Shown here piece by piece: positions 18,647 to 27,705 of a DNA stretch of 64,000 nucleotides. The notes beneath the pieces are model-generated. The model saw only the letters and a list, made by a program, of their open reading frames with translations, did no database searches and had not been told where the DNA came from. The stretch comes from Gaiellasilicea sp963802765 (GTDB lineage: Bacteria; Actinomycetota; Thermoleophilia; Gaiellales; Gaiellaceae). A program made the translations under genes and the position numbers. How positions within the stretch are numbered: the stretch's first letter is position 1; the number at the start of each line of letters is the position of its first letter. The stretch is from the NCBI GenBank assembly GCA_963802765.1, contig CAWDJZ010000016.1, forward strand, positions 109,633-173,632, read 5' to 3'.

Positions 18647-20278
18647 GTGGCTTCCCGGCGCGAGCACCGCGGGCGCCAGAAGCGCCCAAGCAGGACCCAG
18701 CGCAGGCGCCGTCAGCAGGCGCACCTGCGCGTCCCCGAGCCGGAGATCACGCTTCCGTTCCGCCGCACTGAGCCGGAGACGGTAGTCGCGCACGTTGGGC
18801 CGACCAACTCGGGCAAGACGTACTCGGCGCTCCAGTTCCTGGCCGAGACCGGCCGCGGCGTCTTCGCGGCCCCGCTGCGCATGCTCGCCCAGGAGGCCCA
18901 CCGTCGCCTGAGTGCACAGCTCGGCGCCGAATGCGTCGGGCTCGTCACGGGCGAGGAACGCGTCAACGAGCACGCGCCGATCATCTGCTGCACTGCAGAG
19001 ATGGCCCCCCTCTCCGGCGAAGTGCTGGTGCTCGACGAGGTGCAGTGGGCGGACGACGGTGAGCGCGGATCGGCGTGGACGCGTCTCCTGCTGGCGGGCG
19101 AGTACCGGCACATCCTCCTGCTCGGTGCAGTCGAGGCGCTGCCGCTGATCCAGAACGCGTTCCCGCAGGCCGAGGTCCGCTTCTTCGAGCGCAAGGCGCC
19201 GCTCGACTGGACGGGCGAGGTCTCGTTCCAGAGCCTCGCTCCGGGCACCGTCGTGGTCGCCTTCAGCCGCCGGGCGGTGCTCGCGCTGGCCGGAGAGCTG
19301 AACAGGCGCCGACCGGGCGAGGTCGCCGTCCTCTACGGCGCGATGCCGCTGCCCTCACGCCGGCTCGAGATCGAGCGTTTCATGACCGGGAACGCTGCCG
19401 TCTGCTGCGCGACCGACGTGCTCGGGCACGGTGTCAACCTTCCCTGCGAGACACTCCTGTTCGCCGAGACGCAGAAGTTCGACGGCGAGGAGCGGCGCGA
19501 CCTGCACGCTTGGGAGATCGCCCAGATCGCAGGCCGGGCCGGTCGCTTCGGCCTCGTCGAGCGCGGCCACGTCGGCGTGCTCAGAGGGATCGTCTGGGCG
19601 AACGCCGACCCGGAGCTCGTCCGCTCCGCGCTCGTCCCGCACGTCCGACTCCCCGGCGGCCACATGGGCTACCGCATCGTCGACACGGCCCGGCTCCGGC
19701 CCAGGCTCGAGGATCTGCCCGTCGAGTCGCAGCAGCAGCTGCCGGCCGCCCTACGGGCGTGGCACACCGCCGCGTTGCGGCAGTGGGCGACGGACGGCTG
19801 GCTCTCCGTCGAGTCGATCGGGCCGCTGCTCGTCCGGCTCGACTCGGTGCAGCGGCGTCTGCGCGAGCGGGGCCGGAAGCTCTCCCTCGACCAGGTCTGG
19901 AAGCTCGTCAACGCCCCCGTCGACGAGGACGACGTCGAGTTGCTCTCGACGCTCGCGCTCGCACTTGCCGGCGACCGAGCGCAGCGGCCGGTGCTCGCAT
20001 GGCTGCTCGACACGAGCCGGCTGCGTGACGCCTCGCTCGAAGACGCGGAGCAGGCTGCGCGCACGGCGAGCATCCTGCGCTGGTTCGCGCTCCAGTATCC
20101 GGACGTGGGCGGCGTCACGCTCGAGAAGGCGGCCGCCCTGGAGGAGGCCGCCGCGCTCCGTGTCAGCGAGCGGCTGGCCGCCGAGGTGCGCGCCCCGTCG
20201 TTCGGCCGCTGCAAGTCGTGTGGCCAGAGCTGCGCGCCCTGGTTCCCGCTCTGCCAGCGCTGTTACGCGCGGCGGTAG
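18647..20278 (+). CDS. SUV3-like superfamily 2 RNA helicase
   Basis: A 543-residue helicase. After a basic tail (~40 residues), it has motif I AHVGPTNSGKT (Lys57), APLRMLAQEAH, motif II VLDEVQWADD (DEVQ), motif III-like LLLGAVEAL, VVAFSRRAVLAL, YGAMPLPSRRLEIERF, GHGVNLPCETLLFAE and QIAGRAGRFG. This combination is that of SUV3/SUPV3L1, the RNA helicase of the mitochondrial degradosome. The C-terminus has a zinc-ribbon-like CKSCGQSC...CQRC. GTG 18647 lies 5 nt after the ftsX stop, suggesting operon transcription. Probable role: RNA unwinding in RNA decay. Confidence 0.8.
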   Translation: MASRREHRGRQKRPSRTQRRRRQQAHLRVPEPEITLPFRRTEPETVVAHVGPTNSGKTYSALQFLAETGRGVFAAPLRMLAQEAHRRLSAQLGAECVGLVTGEERVNEHAPIICCTAEMAPLSGEVLVLDEVQWADDGERGSAWTRLLLAGEYRHILLLGAVEALPLIQNAFPQAEVRFFERKAPLDWTGEVSFQSLAPGTVVVAFSRRAVLALAGELNRRRPGEVAVLYGAMPLPSRRLEIERFMTGNAAVCCATDVLGHGVNLPCETLLFAETQKFDGEERRDLHAWEIAQIAGRAGRFGLVERGHVGVLRGIVWANADPELVRSALVPHVRLPGGHMGYRIVDTARLRPRLEDLPVESQQQLPAALRAWHTAALRQWATDGWLSVESIGPLLVRLDSVQRRLRERGRKLSLDQVWKLVNAPVDEDDVELLSTLALALAGDRAQRPVLAWLLDTSRLRDASLEDAEQAARTASILRWFALQYPDVGGVTLEKAAALEEAAALRVSERLAAEVRAPSFGRCKSCGQSCAPWFPLCQRCYARR

Positions 20279-20526
20279 CGCAGGGCGACGAGGATGGCCG
20301 CGACGATCACGATCGCGGCGACCGCGTTCGGGATGATCAGGGCGAAGTTGTCCGCCACGACTCCGTAGGCAAACCAGAGCAGGAAGCCGACGAAAAGCAC
20401 GAGGAAGTAGCCGATCGAGATGATCCGCGAGCTCTGGTGCTCGATCATCTTCCGAATCTGCAGGACCGGCCCGAGCGCCATCGCGATCGCCCAGCTCGCG
20501 GCCGCCAGGGCGAGGGCTGACTCCAC
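20263..20526 (-). CDS. SemiSWEET/PQ-loop-like small membrane protein
   Basis: An 87-residue, three-helix protein. It shows the PQ-loop pattern: GPVLQIRKMIEHQSSRIIS (Pro-x-Leu-Gln motif), GYFLVLFVGFLLWFAYGVVA, and ALIIPNAVAAIVIVAAILVAL with the Asn of helix 3. SemiSWEETs dimerise to pass sugars; the substrate here is unknown. I chose GTG 20526 because TACCGT lies 7 nt upstream on the minus strand (leaderless); GTG 20535 is an alternative. Its 3' end overlaps the helicase gene by 16 bases, in convergent orientation. Confidence 0.72.
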   Translation of the reverse strand: MESALALAAASWAIAMALGPVLQIRKMIEHQSSRIISIGYFLVLFVGFLLWFAYGVVADNFALIIPNAVAAIVIVAAILVALRYRRA

Positions 20527-20541
20527 GCGGAGCACGGTACC

Positions 20542-20547
20542 TACACT
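20542..20547 (+). promoter_or_regulatory. -10 box of a leaderless smpB transcript
   Basis: TACACT ends 6 nt before the smpB GTG at 20554. Confidence 0.5.
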
Positions 20548-20553
20548 GCCCGG

Positions 20554-21021
20554 GTGGCCAAGCCGACCGGAACGAAGATGATCGCCGAGAACCGCCGTGC
20601 GCGGTACGAGTACCAGCTGCTCGAGCGCCTCGAGGCCGGGATCGTCCTCACCGGCACGGAGGTGAAGTCGCTGCGCGAGGGTCGTGTCACGCTCGCGCAG
20701 GCGTACGCGGACGTCCGCGACATGGAGGTCTGGCTGATCGGGGCCGAGATCGCCGAGTATGGGCACGGGAACATCGCGAACCACGATCCCGGTCGTGACC
20801 GCAAGCTGCTGCTCAAGCGCGCGGAGATTTCCTCGCTCGTCGGCAAGGTGCGCGAGAAGGGCCAGACGATCGTGCCGACGCGGCTCTACTTCAAGGACGG
20901 CAAGGTGAAGGTCGAGCTCGCGCTCGCCCGCGGCAAGGAGCGGGCCGACAAGCGGCGCGACATCGCCGATCGCGACGCGAAACGGCAGATGGAGCGCGCC
21001 CTGAAGAGCCGCGTCCGCTAA
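20554..21021 (+). CDS. smpB: SsrA-binding protein SmpB
   Basis: A 155-residue tmRNA-binding protein essential for trans-translation. Signatures: ENRRARYEYQLLERLEAGIVL, GTEVKSLREGRVTLAQAY, the RKLLLKRAEI segment, IVPTRLYFKDGKVKVELALARGK and the basic C-terminal tail DKRRDIADRDAKRQMERAL, which folds in the mRNA channel. GTG start with a -10 box 6 nt upstream. Its RNA partner ssrA lies 0.9 kb downstream on the same strand. The stop overlaps the stop of the convergent GNAT gene. Confidence 0.96.
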   Translation: MAKPTGTKMIAENRRARYEYQLLERLEAGIVLTGTEVKSLREGRVTLAQAYADVRDMEVWLIGAEIAEYGHGNIANHDPGRDRKLLLKRAEISSLVGKVREKGQTIVPTRLYFKDGKVKVELALARGKERADKRRDIADRDAKRQMERALKSRVR

Positions 21022-21929
21022 CCGATCGCTCCGCGCACGATCACGACGCCCGGCTCGAGCACGTAGCCGTGGCGTTCGTTGAGGCGGCGGATCGGCTCGT
21101 TTCGCACTTCGTTCGACGTCTGCAGCGACGTATAGCCGTTCGCCTTCGCCCAGGCGATCTGCGTTCGCTTCAGTGCCCCGGCGATCCCGCGCCCGCGGTG
21201 CGCTCGTCTCACACCCGTCAGGTCGTGGTACGCCCGCTCGGGGGTCTCGGGGAGGAGGGACAGCTTCGCGTAGCCGAGCACCTCGCCGTTCTCGACGGCG
21301 ACGAACACGGCGCGCGAATCGTCGCTTGCGCCCTGCATGTCGCGCGCGAGCCATTCCTCGAGCGTCCCGATGTCGCTCTCCTCCTCGCCCGGGATATCCA
21401 CAGTCGCTTCGCGCGCGACCTCCCACATGCCGGGCGCGAGCTCGGGCCGGTCGGCCCACGTCACGATCTCGATCCCGGTGGGCGGCGCCGGCTCCGGGAT
21501 CTCCGCATGCGTCAGATCGAGGACGAGGCGGGAGTTGCGGCCGGCCTCCTGATAGCCGTGGCGCTCCGCCCAACCGAGGCTGCCCTCGTCGTCCTCAGCC
21601 ACGGGCCCCTCGAGCTCGGTGCAGCCGTGGTCGCCGGCCCAGCCCTCCAGTGCGTCGAGTAGGGCGATGCCCACGCCCGCGCCGCGCTCGTCCGGTGCGA
21701 CGAGCGCGGCTCCGATCGCCCGGTGCGGAGGCGTGTGCCAGCCGACGAGCCCGAAGGCGGCGCCGCGCGTCTCGTCGTTGCGTTCCGCAAGCAGCCAGAC
21801 CATGTCGCCGGCCTGGTTGCGCCAGTCGACGAACATGGCGATGCTCGCCGGCTCGCGCGGCTGCGCCTCGCGTGCGACGTCGACCAGCTCCTCGAGCTCG
21901 TCCGCGCCGATCTCTCGGATCCGAAGCAT
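21018..21929 (-). CDS. tandem GNAT acetyltransferase
   Basis: A 303-residue protein with two GNAT folds. The first half has VGWHTPPHRAIGAALVAPDERGAGVGIALL (acetyl-CoA loop RGAGVG) and the second AYHDLTGVRRAHRGRGIAGALKRTQIAWA (R-G-R-G-I-A). Between them lies a short linker (EIPEPAPPTGIEIV). The end resembles the mycothiol synthase-like/streptothricin acetyltransferase type, and the C-terminal half (NEVRNEPIRRLNERHGY) is typical of the antibiotic/amino-acid GNATs. Substrate unknown. ATG 21929 is 7 nt from a minus-strand TAGTGT box that overlaps the ssrA promoter. Confidence 0.82.
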   Translation of the reverse strand: MLRIREIGADELEELVDVAREAQPREPASIAMFVDWRNQAGDMVWLLAERNDETRGAAFGLVGWHTPPHRAIGAALVAPDERGAGVGIALLDALEGWAGDHGCTELEGPVAEDDEGSLGWAERHGYQEAGRNSRLVLDLTHAEIPEPAPPTGIEIVTWADRPELAPGMWEVAREATVDIPGEEESDIGTLEEWLARDMQGASDDSRAVFVAVENGEVLGYAKLSLLPETPERAYHDLTGVRRAHRGRGIAGALKRTQIAWAKANGYTSLQTSNEVRNEPIRRLNERHGYVLEPGVVIVRGAIG

Positions 21930-21935
21930 GCGGGC

Positions 21936-21942
21936 TACACTA
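21936..21942. promoter_or_regulatory. overlapping divergent -10 boxes (ssrA / GNAT)
   Basis: The 7-mer TACACTA reads as TACACT on the plus strand (toward ssrA) and TAGTGT on the minus strand (7 nt before the GNAT ATG). It lies in the palindrome CACTAGTG region. Confidence 0.5.
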
Positions 21943-21958
21943 GTGCCACAACACATAC

Positions 21959-22323
21959 GGGGGCGACCTGGTTTCGACGTGGTCGATCCGCCGGTAGAGC
22001 TGCAAGCCGAGGTCCCCGGTCGGCCTCGTTAATCAACCGGGAAAACAAGCAAGTGCGAAGCATGAACTCGCATACGCCGCCTAGCCTGAGCTAGGAACGG
22101 CGTCGTCGCCCCTGGCTCGGCCCGAGGTCAGGTAAGCGGCGCTAACGATCGGGCTCGGCGCCAAGGGAGAGCCAATCGCCCGCGGTGCGACATTCAAGGA
22201 TGGCTAGCCCGTCGGGTGTGTCGTCTCGGAACCGACCGGCGGGCGAATCTCAATCCGGGACTACGCTTGTAGACGCTCTTCCCGACGCGACTGCGGACGC
22301 GGGTTCAATTCCCGCCGCCTCCA
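21959..22323 (+). ncRNA. ssrA: transfer-messenger RNA
   Basis: The 5' end GGGGGCG pairs with CGCCTCC at 22316-22322 to make a 7-bp acceptor stem; the T arm is GCGGG-TTCAATT-CCCGC. CCA is not encoded beyond the discriminator A22323. The 5' part has the conserved ACCTGGTTTCGACG. The tag reading frame runs from a GCA resume codon (22049-22051) to TAG 22082-22084 and would add ASAKHELAYAA after the alanine carried by tmRNA. The RNA rescues stalled ribosomes with SmpB. The resume codon is inferred from the upstream AAAACAA context. Confidence 0.95.
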
Positions 22324-22324
22324 T
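22298..22324 (+). repeat. attL-like repeat (ssrA 3' end)
   Basis: 27 nt covering the T arm and 3' acceptor strand of ssrA. The same 27 nt with one A/G change is at 27399-27425. Such duplications of a tRNA/tmRNA 3' end are left by site-specific integration. Confidence 0.65.
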
Positions 22325-22349
22325 TTTCCCCGCTCATAGGCGGTCTTCC

Positions 22350-22401
22350 AATGCCGGACGGTCTCTATAGGGGCTCCGCCCGTCCGAGACCGCCCGGCAT
22401 T
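22350..22401 (+). terminator. strong hairpin downstream of ssrA
   Basis: A 16-bp stem (22350-22365 with 22386-22401; arms aatgccggacggtctc and gagaccgcccggcatt, one G-T type mismatch) with a 20-nt loop. No T run follows. It may end ssrA transcription or protect its 3' end, or be an island-end element. Confidence 0.4.
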
Positions 22402-22447
22402 CCCAATTCAGCTGTCGGCCCCATTCAGGCGGAGCCGCTGATGGTCG

Positions 22448-23774
22448 TTACTCCGTGACCACCGTCCCATCCACCTTCGCGTGGAATTCGCCTCTCGTGG
22501 CACCCTGGTAGGTGTTGTGCAGCATCCATTCCACGGTCGCGATTTGGAGCGTGGTGTGCGGACCGTCCCAACCGGACGCGTTCATTGAGCCCTCCCACGC
22601 CGCTGCGTGCGACGCGCAGTCGATTCGCACGATGGCCTTCCTCTCGCTGGCGAGGGCTTCGTAGAGGCTCGTTTGCAGGCTGGGCGGAACAATCTTGTCT
22701 CCAAGGGGGCTGATGACCATCACCGGCACCCTGACCCTGGCCGCCTCGGCCGGCCCCCAGCCCCAGCGGATCGCGGTGGGCCAGCGGAAGACGCCGCCGG
22801 TGGCTGGATCGGTGCTGCCCCAGCTCGCTCCGATCGGGTCGCGCGCTCTGATCGATGCCCAGAGTGGAGCGATGATGTTCGGGTCGCGCTGGCCGGGACA
22901 CGCCGGATCGATCTGGAACACTCCCACGAACCGCGCGTAGTCTCCGAGCCCCGTGAGCCAGGTCGGGTACGGAGGTGCTGGTTGCTCTGCGGGCAGCCAA
23001 AAGGGTCCAGAGGAGTAGAACACCGCGTTCGCGACGTTGTGTTGCTTGTCGGGCTGCGCCAAGTAATCACCGACCGTCGTTCCGCCCATCGACCACGAGA
23101 AGAGGCTCACCTTCGCGTCGCCGGTCGTGCTCTGGACGTGCTGAATTACCTGGTCGAGTTGGTCGACGGCTGCCTGACTCGTCATGAAGACCGAATGGTC
23201 CGTGTGATCGCACTCGGCCGCCAGCGGGTTCGGGATGAGGAACGCGTTCTGCTGGTTCCCAGGATGTTCGGGGAGTGATACGTCGTGCGAGTTGCTCACG
23301 TTGCACGGGTTGTCCATCCCGAAGCGTGACGACAGGCCGTAGCCGAGCTGGTTGAACGCGAACGAGTCGATCCCGGCCAAAGCCATCGCGCGCATGAGGC
23401 TGTAATCCCCGTACTGGACGTCGAACACGGTCACGTCGAGCAGTGCGACCGTGCAACAGAATCGCGGTCCGACGGGGCCCCAGTTGGTGGCTGCAACTCT
23501 CGTTCTCGTAGACGGGTCGCACGCGGTGGATGTCGATCTTCGCCGGGAGTCCGAAGTAGTTGGGCAACGTCGAGGTGACATCGAGCAAGTAGTCGGTGGC
23601 TTCTACGCCGATCGGCGTGCACGCGTCGTCGGGAACAGATGACGCCTCTTGCGGGTTGTGGAGCCCGCTGAATGCCGTCGGTGCGGCCGCCGCCTGTACC
23701 GCGAGACCGCCCCCAAGAAGGACTGCGAGCCAGAGCAACGCGGCCCGTCGCATCGGCTGAACCAAGCGTTTCAT
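22448..23774 (-). pseudogene. secreted alpha/beta-hydrolase (lipase-like), frameshifted
   Basis: Frame 1 starts at 23774 with a signal peptide (MKRLVQPMRRAALLWLAVLL...VQAAAA), then the mature start and the TAILLHG oxyanion strand. Near 23455 the reading frame shifts; the rest continues in a second frame: YSLMRAMALAGIDSFAFNQLGYG, the nucleophile elbow SLFSWSMGGTTVGDYL (Ser), VPVMVISPLGDKIVP (Asp) and IDCASHAAAW (His). All three catalytic residues are present, so the break is either recent or a sequence error. GAGG lies upstream of the start. It lies inside the ssrA-bounded segment, divergent from the BTAD fusion gene. Substrate unknown. Confidence 0.65.
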
Positions 23775-23854
23775 GTCGTACTCCTCTTCTCGGTTGCCCT
23801 TGACCCCCGCGGCCCGTGGGCACCCGGGCGTTGTCGCACCGCGCGCGTGAGTTT

Positions 23855-23894
23855 CGCTGGAGGAGCGCTGAAGCGCCTCTGGAGCCGGCGCTGG
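23855..23894 (+). promoter_or_regulatory. direct repeats in the divergent promoter region
   Basis: CGCTG occurs at 23855, 23866 and 23889, that is 11 and 23 nt apart (one and about two helical turns), with AAGCG/GCGCC following the last two. SARP/BTAD-type regulators bind direct repeats with such spacing, so this is a candidate self-binding site of the downstream gene. Confidence 0.3.
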
Positions 23895-23956
23895 AAGCGG
23901 CGCCTCAGCGGTGCTAGCGTCGGGTCTGCCCAGAAGAGCACGCGGAAGGCGTTGCG

Positions 23957-26900
23957 ATGGAATTTCGAGTCCTCGGGCCGCTCGAGGTCGCCGGGGAGGG
24001 GTCGGAGGTTGTTCCGGTGCGCGCCGCCAAGGAGCGCGCACTGCTCCTGCTACTGCTCCTGCACGCGAACGAGGTCGTCTCGGCAGAGCGGCTGATCGAC
24101 GAGCTGTGGGGAGAGCGTCCGCCCGAGTCTGCGGCCAACGTGCTCCAGACATACGTGTCGCACCTGCGGCGGCTGCTCGAGCCCGGGACTCGGCCTCGCG
24201 AGAACGGACTGATCGTCACTCGCTCGCCGGGATACTTGCTCAGGCTGGCTCCCGGGCAGCTCGACCTGAATCGCTTCGAGACCCTCGTCGCCGAGGCGCG
24301 CTCGAGCGCCGACCCGGCGGCCGCGCTCGCGAAGCTTCGCGAGGCGCTCGCCCTCTGGCGGGGACCGCCACTTCACGAATTCGCGTTCGAAGAGTTCGCC
24401 CGGGCCGAGATTGCCCGGCTCGAGGAGCTTCGGCTCACCGCGTGGGAGGAGCGGATCGAGCTCGAGCTCGCGTTGGTTCAGAACGGCGATCTGGTCGGCG
24501 AGCTGGAGGCGCTCGTCGCCGAGCATCCGCTGCGCGAGCGGCTACGGGGTCAGCTGATGCTCGCGCTGTACCGATCGGGTCGGCAAGCGGAGGCACTGGA
24601 CGCCTATCAGCGGACGAGGCGCACGCTCGTGGACGAGCTTGGCATCGAGCCGGGCCAGGCGCTGCAACAGCTTCAGGCACAGATCTTGAACCAGGATCCG
24701 GCGCTCGATCGCCTGGCACCGGCGGCGCGACCATCACTGATCCCGCGCACGCGCAGATGGCGGGTCGCGGTGCTCGCCGTCAGCATGCTCGCGCTTGCCG
24801 GGGCCGCCGCCTTCGTCCTGCCCCGCGCGGTGGATCGCCCGTTGTGCCTGCCAACGCCGTTGGTGTCATCGAGGCGGGCACCGGGAAGCTCGCCGGCAGC
24901 ATCGCGGTTGGCCAAAGCCCCGGCCTGATCGTCTACGACAGGAGTGCTCGCCACCACCTGGTCTGGGTGGCGAACGCGGGCGATCAGACCCTCTCCCGCA
25001 TCGATGCCGTGACGAGGAAGCCGAACGGTCCGGTCATCAGCCTCGGAGTCACGCCGGTAGGGCTCGCGGCCGGCCTCGGCTCCGTTTGGGTCCTCGACAA
25101 GGACTCGCCGCAGATCCTCCGAGTAGACCCAGAGATAGGCCGCGTGGTCGAGAGGTTCTCGCTCCCTCTCGCCGGCCCAGGTTATTTCCCGGCCGGCGTC
25201 GCGGTGGGCGCCGGATCGGTGTGGGCGGCTTACGACAGTCCCGGCCAGCTCGTGCGAATCGACCCCGCCTCAGGGCGCGTCATAGCCAGCGTCGCGATCG
25301 GCTCGCCGACGGCGATCACATTCGGCGCGGGGGCGGTCTGGATCGGTGGACCCTACGACGGCGTTACCAGGGTCGATCCGAGCACGAACAGCATCCGGCA
25401 CCGTGTGCCCTTGAACAATGCGGTGACGGGAATCGCAGTCGGCGAGGGGTACGTGTGGGCGACGATCGGCGCGGACGACAAGGTCTGGCAGGTCGACACG
25501 GACGGCAACATTCAGAGCAGCTTCGAAACGGGCTCCGGACCCCGGGAGTCACCGTCGCCGGCGGCGCGGCCTGGGTTACGAACAGCCGCGACGGGACGAT
25601 TACGCGCGTCGATCCCAGCGATCCGAATGCGAGCGAGACGACGACGGTCGGCAACCGACCGACGGCGATCGTCAGCGTTCCGGTCGCGAACGGCTCTGAG
25701 CTCTGGCTGGCGGTCGAAGAGCGACCGACGGTGCCGCTCCTTCCCTCGAACGGTGCCCGGATCTTGGGCAACGACGTTCCCACGTCGGCAACCCGTGCGA
25801 TTGCTTCGGTCGACCCCGCGATCGCCTTTTCGGCTGAGGCGTATCAGTGGGAGTACGCGACGGCTGCGAAGCTCTTCAACTACCCGGATGAGCCGCCGCC
25901 GGCCGGGCTGCGACCGCAGCCGGAAATCGCCGCCGGGCCGCCGGTCGTGTCGGACGGCGGAAAGACCTACACGTTCAAGATCCGTTCCGGCTTTCGCTTC
26001 TCGCCGCCCGTCAAACGAACGCGTGACCGCCGCGACGGTGAGGGACTCGATCGAGCGCGCGCTCTCGCCCAAGCTAGGACCGAACGCGCCGGGGATCAGG
26101 TTCGCCGACGTGATCGCGGGCGCGGCGGCCTATCACGTCGGGAAGGCGGCGCACATCGCCGGACTGACGCGCAAGCGGGAACACGCTCCGGATACGGCTG
26201 ACGAGACCCGTCGGCGACCTTCTCCACCGCCTGGCGCTGCCGATGTTCTCGGTCGTGCCGCGCCACACGCCGGTGATCGCAAACGGTCTGGCGAAGCCGA
26301 TTCCGTCCGCCGGCCCTTACTACGTCGCGTCGTACCGGCCGGGTGAACAGCTCGTCCTGCGACGTAACCCGCACTACGCAGGGCCGAGGCCGCACGCGCT
26401 CGATGTGATCGTCTACGCCTTCGGCCAGAGCGTCGATCGGGCTGCCGGGCTCGTCAAGGGAGGAGAGGCTGATTACACGACGACGGGGCAATCCGGGATG
26501 TCGCCGATCCTTTCTCCGGCATTCGCGCCGGGTGGCAGGCTCGACCGGCTCTACGGTGCTCGAGGAACGAGCAAGCCACAGCGCTTCTTCCTGACCCCGA
26601 CGCTGTCCACCGGCCGTCTCTGGATGAACACGAGTCGCGGCATCTTCCGCGACACCAGGCTCCGCCGTGCGGTCAACCATGCGCTCGATCGCCCTCCCAT
26701 GGCGAAGCAGCTCGGACCGTTCCTCGGGCGGCCGTCTGACCAGTATCTGTCGCCCGCCATGCCCGGCTTCCGGAACGAGCAGATCTATCCGCTCGCACGA
26801 CCGGATCTCGCGCAGGCGAAGGCACTCGCGCGCGGGCGTGGCGGACGGGCGATGCTCTGGACCTGCAACCTTCCCATCTGTCTCGCAAAGGCGGAGATCA

Positions 26901-27349
26901 TCCGCCGCAACCTCGCCCCGCTCGGCATTCAGGTCGTGGTGAAGAGCGACTTCCCGATCGGAGGCGCAGGCGCTGCGGCGAGCAGGCGCGGCGCGAGGTT
27001 CGACCTCATCCCGTTCACGTCGACCGTGGACCTCGCCGACCCCGGCAATTTCCTTCGCTCACTCTTCGACGGAACGCTGATCCGGGACACGGGGAACACG
27101 AACCTCTCCTACCTCGACGACCCTGTCGTCAACGCGCGGCTCGCACGTGCCGATCGGCTCAGCGGCCGTGCCCGCGAGCGTGCGTTCGGCCGGATCGCGT
27201 CCGACCTCGCCCGCGACCAGGCACCCATCGCGGTCTTCTCGCAGCCCTACCAGGCCGAGTTCGTCTCGGAGCGCCTCGGTTGCTTGATCCACCAGCCGGC
27301 CTTCGGCGGCCTGAATCTCGCGGCGCTCTGCATACGCAGAGAGCCTTGA
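23957..27349 (+). pseudogene. BTAD transcription regulator - membrane helix - beta-propeller - SBP_bac_5 fusion, with frameshifts
   Basis: One gene split over several frames. Residues 1-250: winged-helix plus BTAD domain (FRVLGPLEV, LLLLLLLHANEVVSAERLID, VLQTYVSHLRRLLEP, LDAYQRTRRTLVDELGIEPG). Then a single membrane helix (VAVLAVSMLALAGAAAFVL), a YVTN/Vgb-like propeller (VWVANAGDQTLSRID, GAVWIGGPYDGVTRVD) and an extracellular ABC peptide-binding domain (SAGPYYVASYRPGEQLVLRR, NTSRGIFRDTRLRRAVNHAL). Frame changes occur near 24835, 25540, 26010 and 26170, several at C or G runs. With them repaired the protein would be ~1,130 residues. The layout suggests a membrane-tethered one-component sensor. 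Confidence 0.72.
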
Positions 27350-27398
27350 TCCCGCACGCGAACCGTACGAACACCAGGCCGACGTGAAGGGAACCTTG

Positions 27399-27425
27399 CG
27401 CGGGTTCGATTCCCGCCGCCTCCAT
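27399..27425 (+). repeat. attR-like repeat (copy of ssrA 3' end)
   Basis: Matches 22298-22324 at 26 of 27 positions. No complete tRNA or tmRNA lies upstream of it. It is followed by a small hairpin (27430-27434 with 27441-27445, six-T loop) that could be the original ssrA terminator. Confidence 0.65.
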
Positions 27426-27705
27426 CCAACCCCGTTTTTTCGGGGGATTCGCGTTAGAGCCGCTCCGATCCCGGGGCTGGAGTTTCTGATCTTCGTCCTT
27501 CTGTGGTAGCAGGGCCGTGAAGGCTCAAGCGGCGCTTGGCGACGATCGCCTCGAGCCCGTGCCCCCGCTCGCTTGGACGGGCGCCCGTCTTTCGTCGCGC
27601 TCCTTGCCGAGCCTGCCGAAATGCTCCACGTTCGGCCAGTAGAAGGGGCCGCTGACGGCGCCTAAATTGGGATCCGGTCTAGCTGAGGAGGAGGAGGTTC
27701 GCGCG
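27426..27705. other. intergenic stretch
   Basis: Apart from the short ccccg/cgggg hairpin at 27430-27445 and the GAGGAGGAGG ribosome binding site near 27686-27696, I see no gene or structured element here. Confidence 0.4.

Noticed and set aside
27376..27425. A tRNA gene ending in CGCCGCCTCCA
   Set aside because: Only the T arm and 3' acceptor strand are present; no D or anticodon arm can be formed upstream. It is better read as the displaced copy of the ssrA 3' end.
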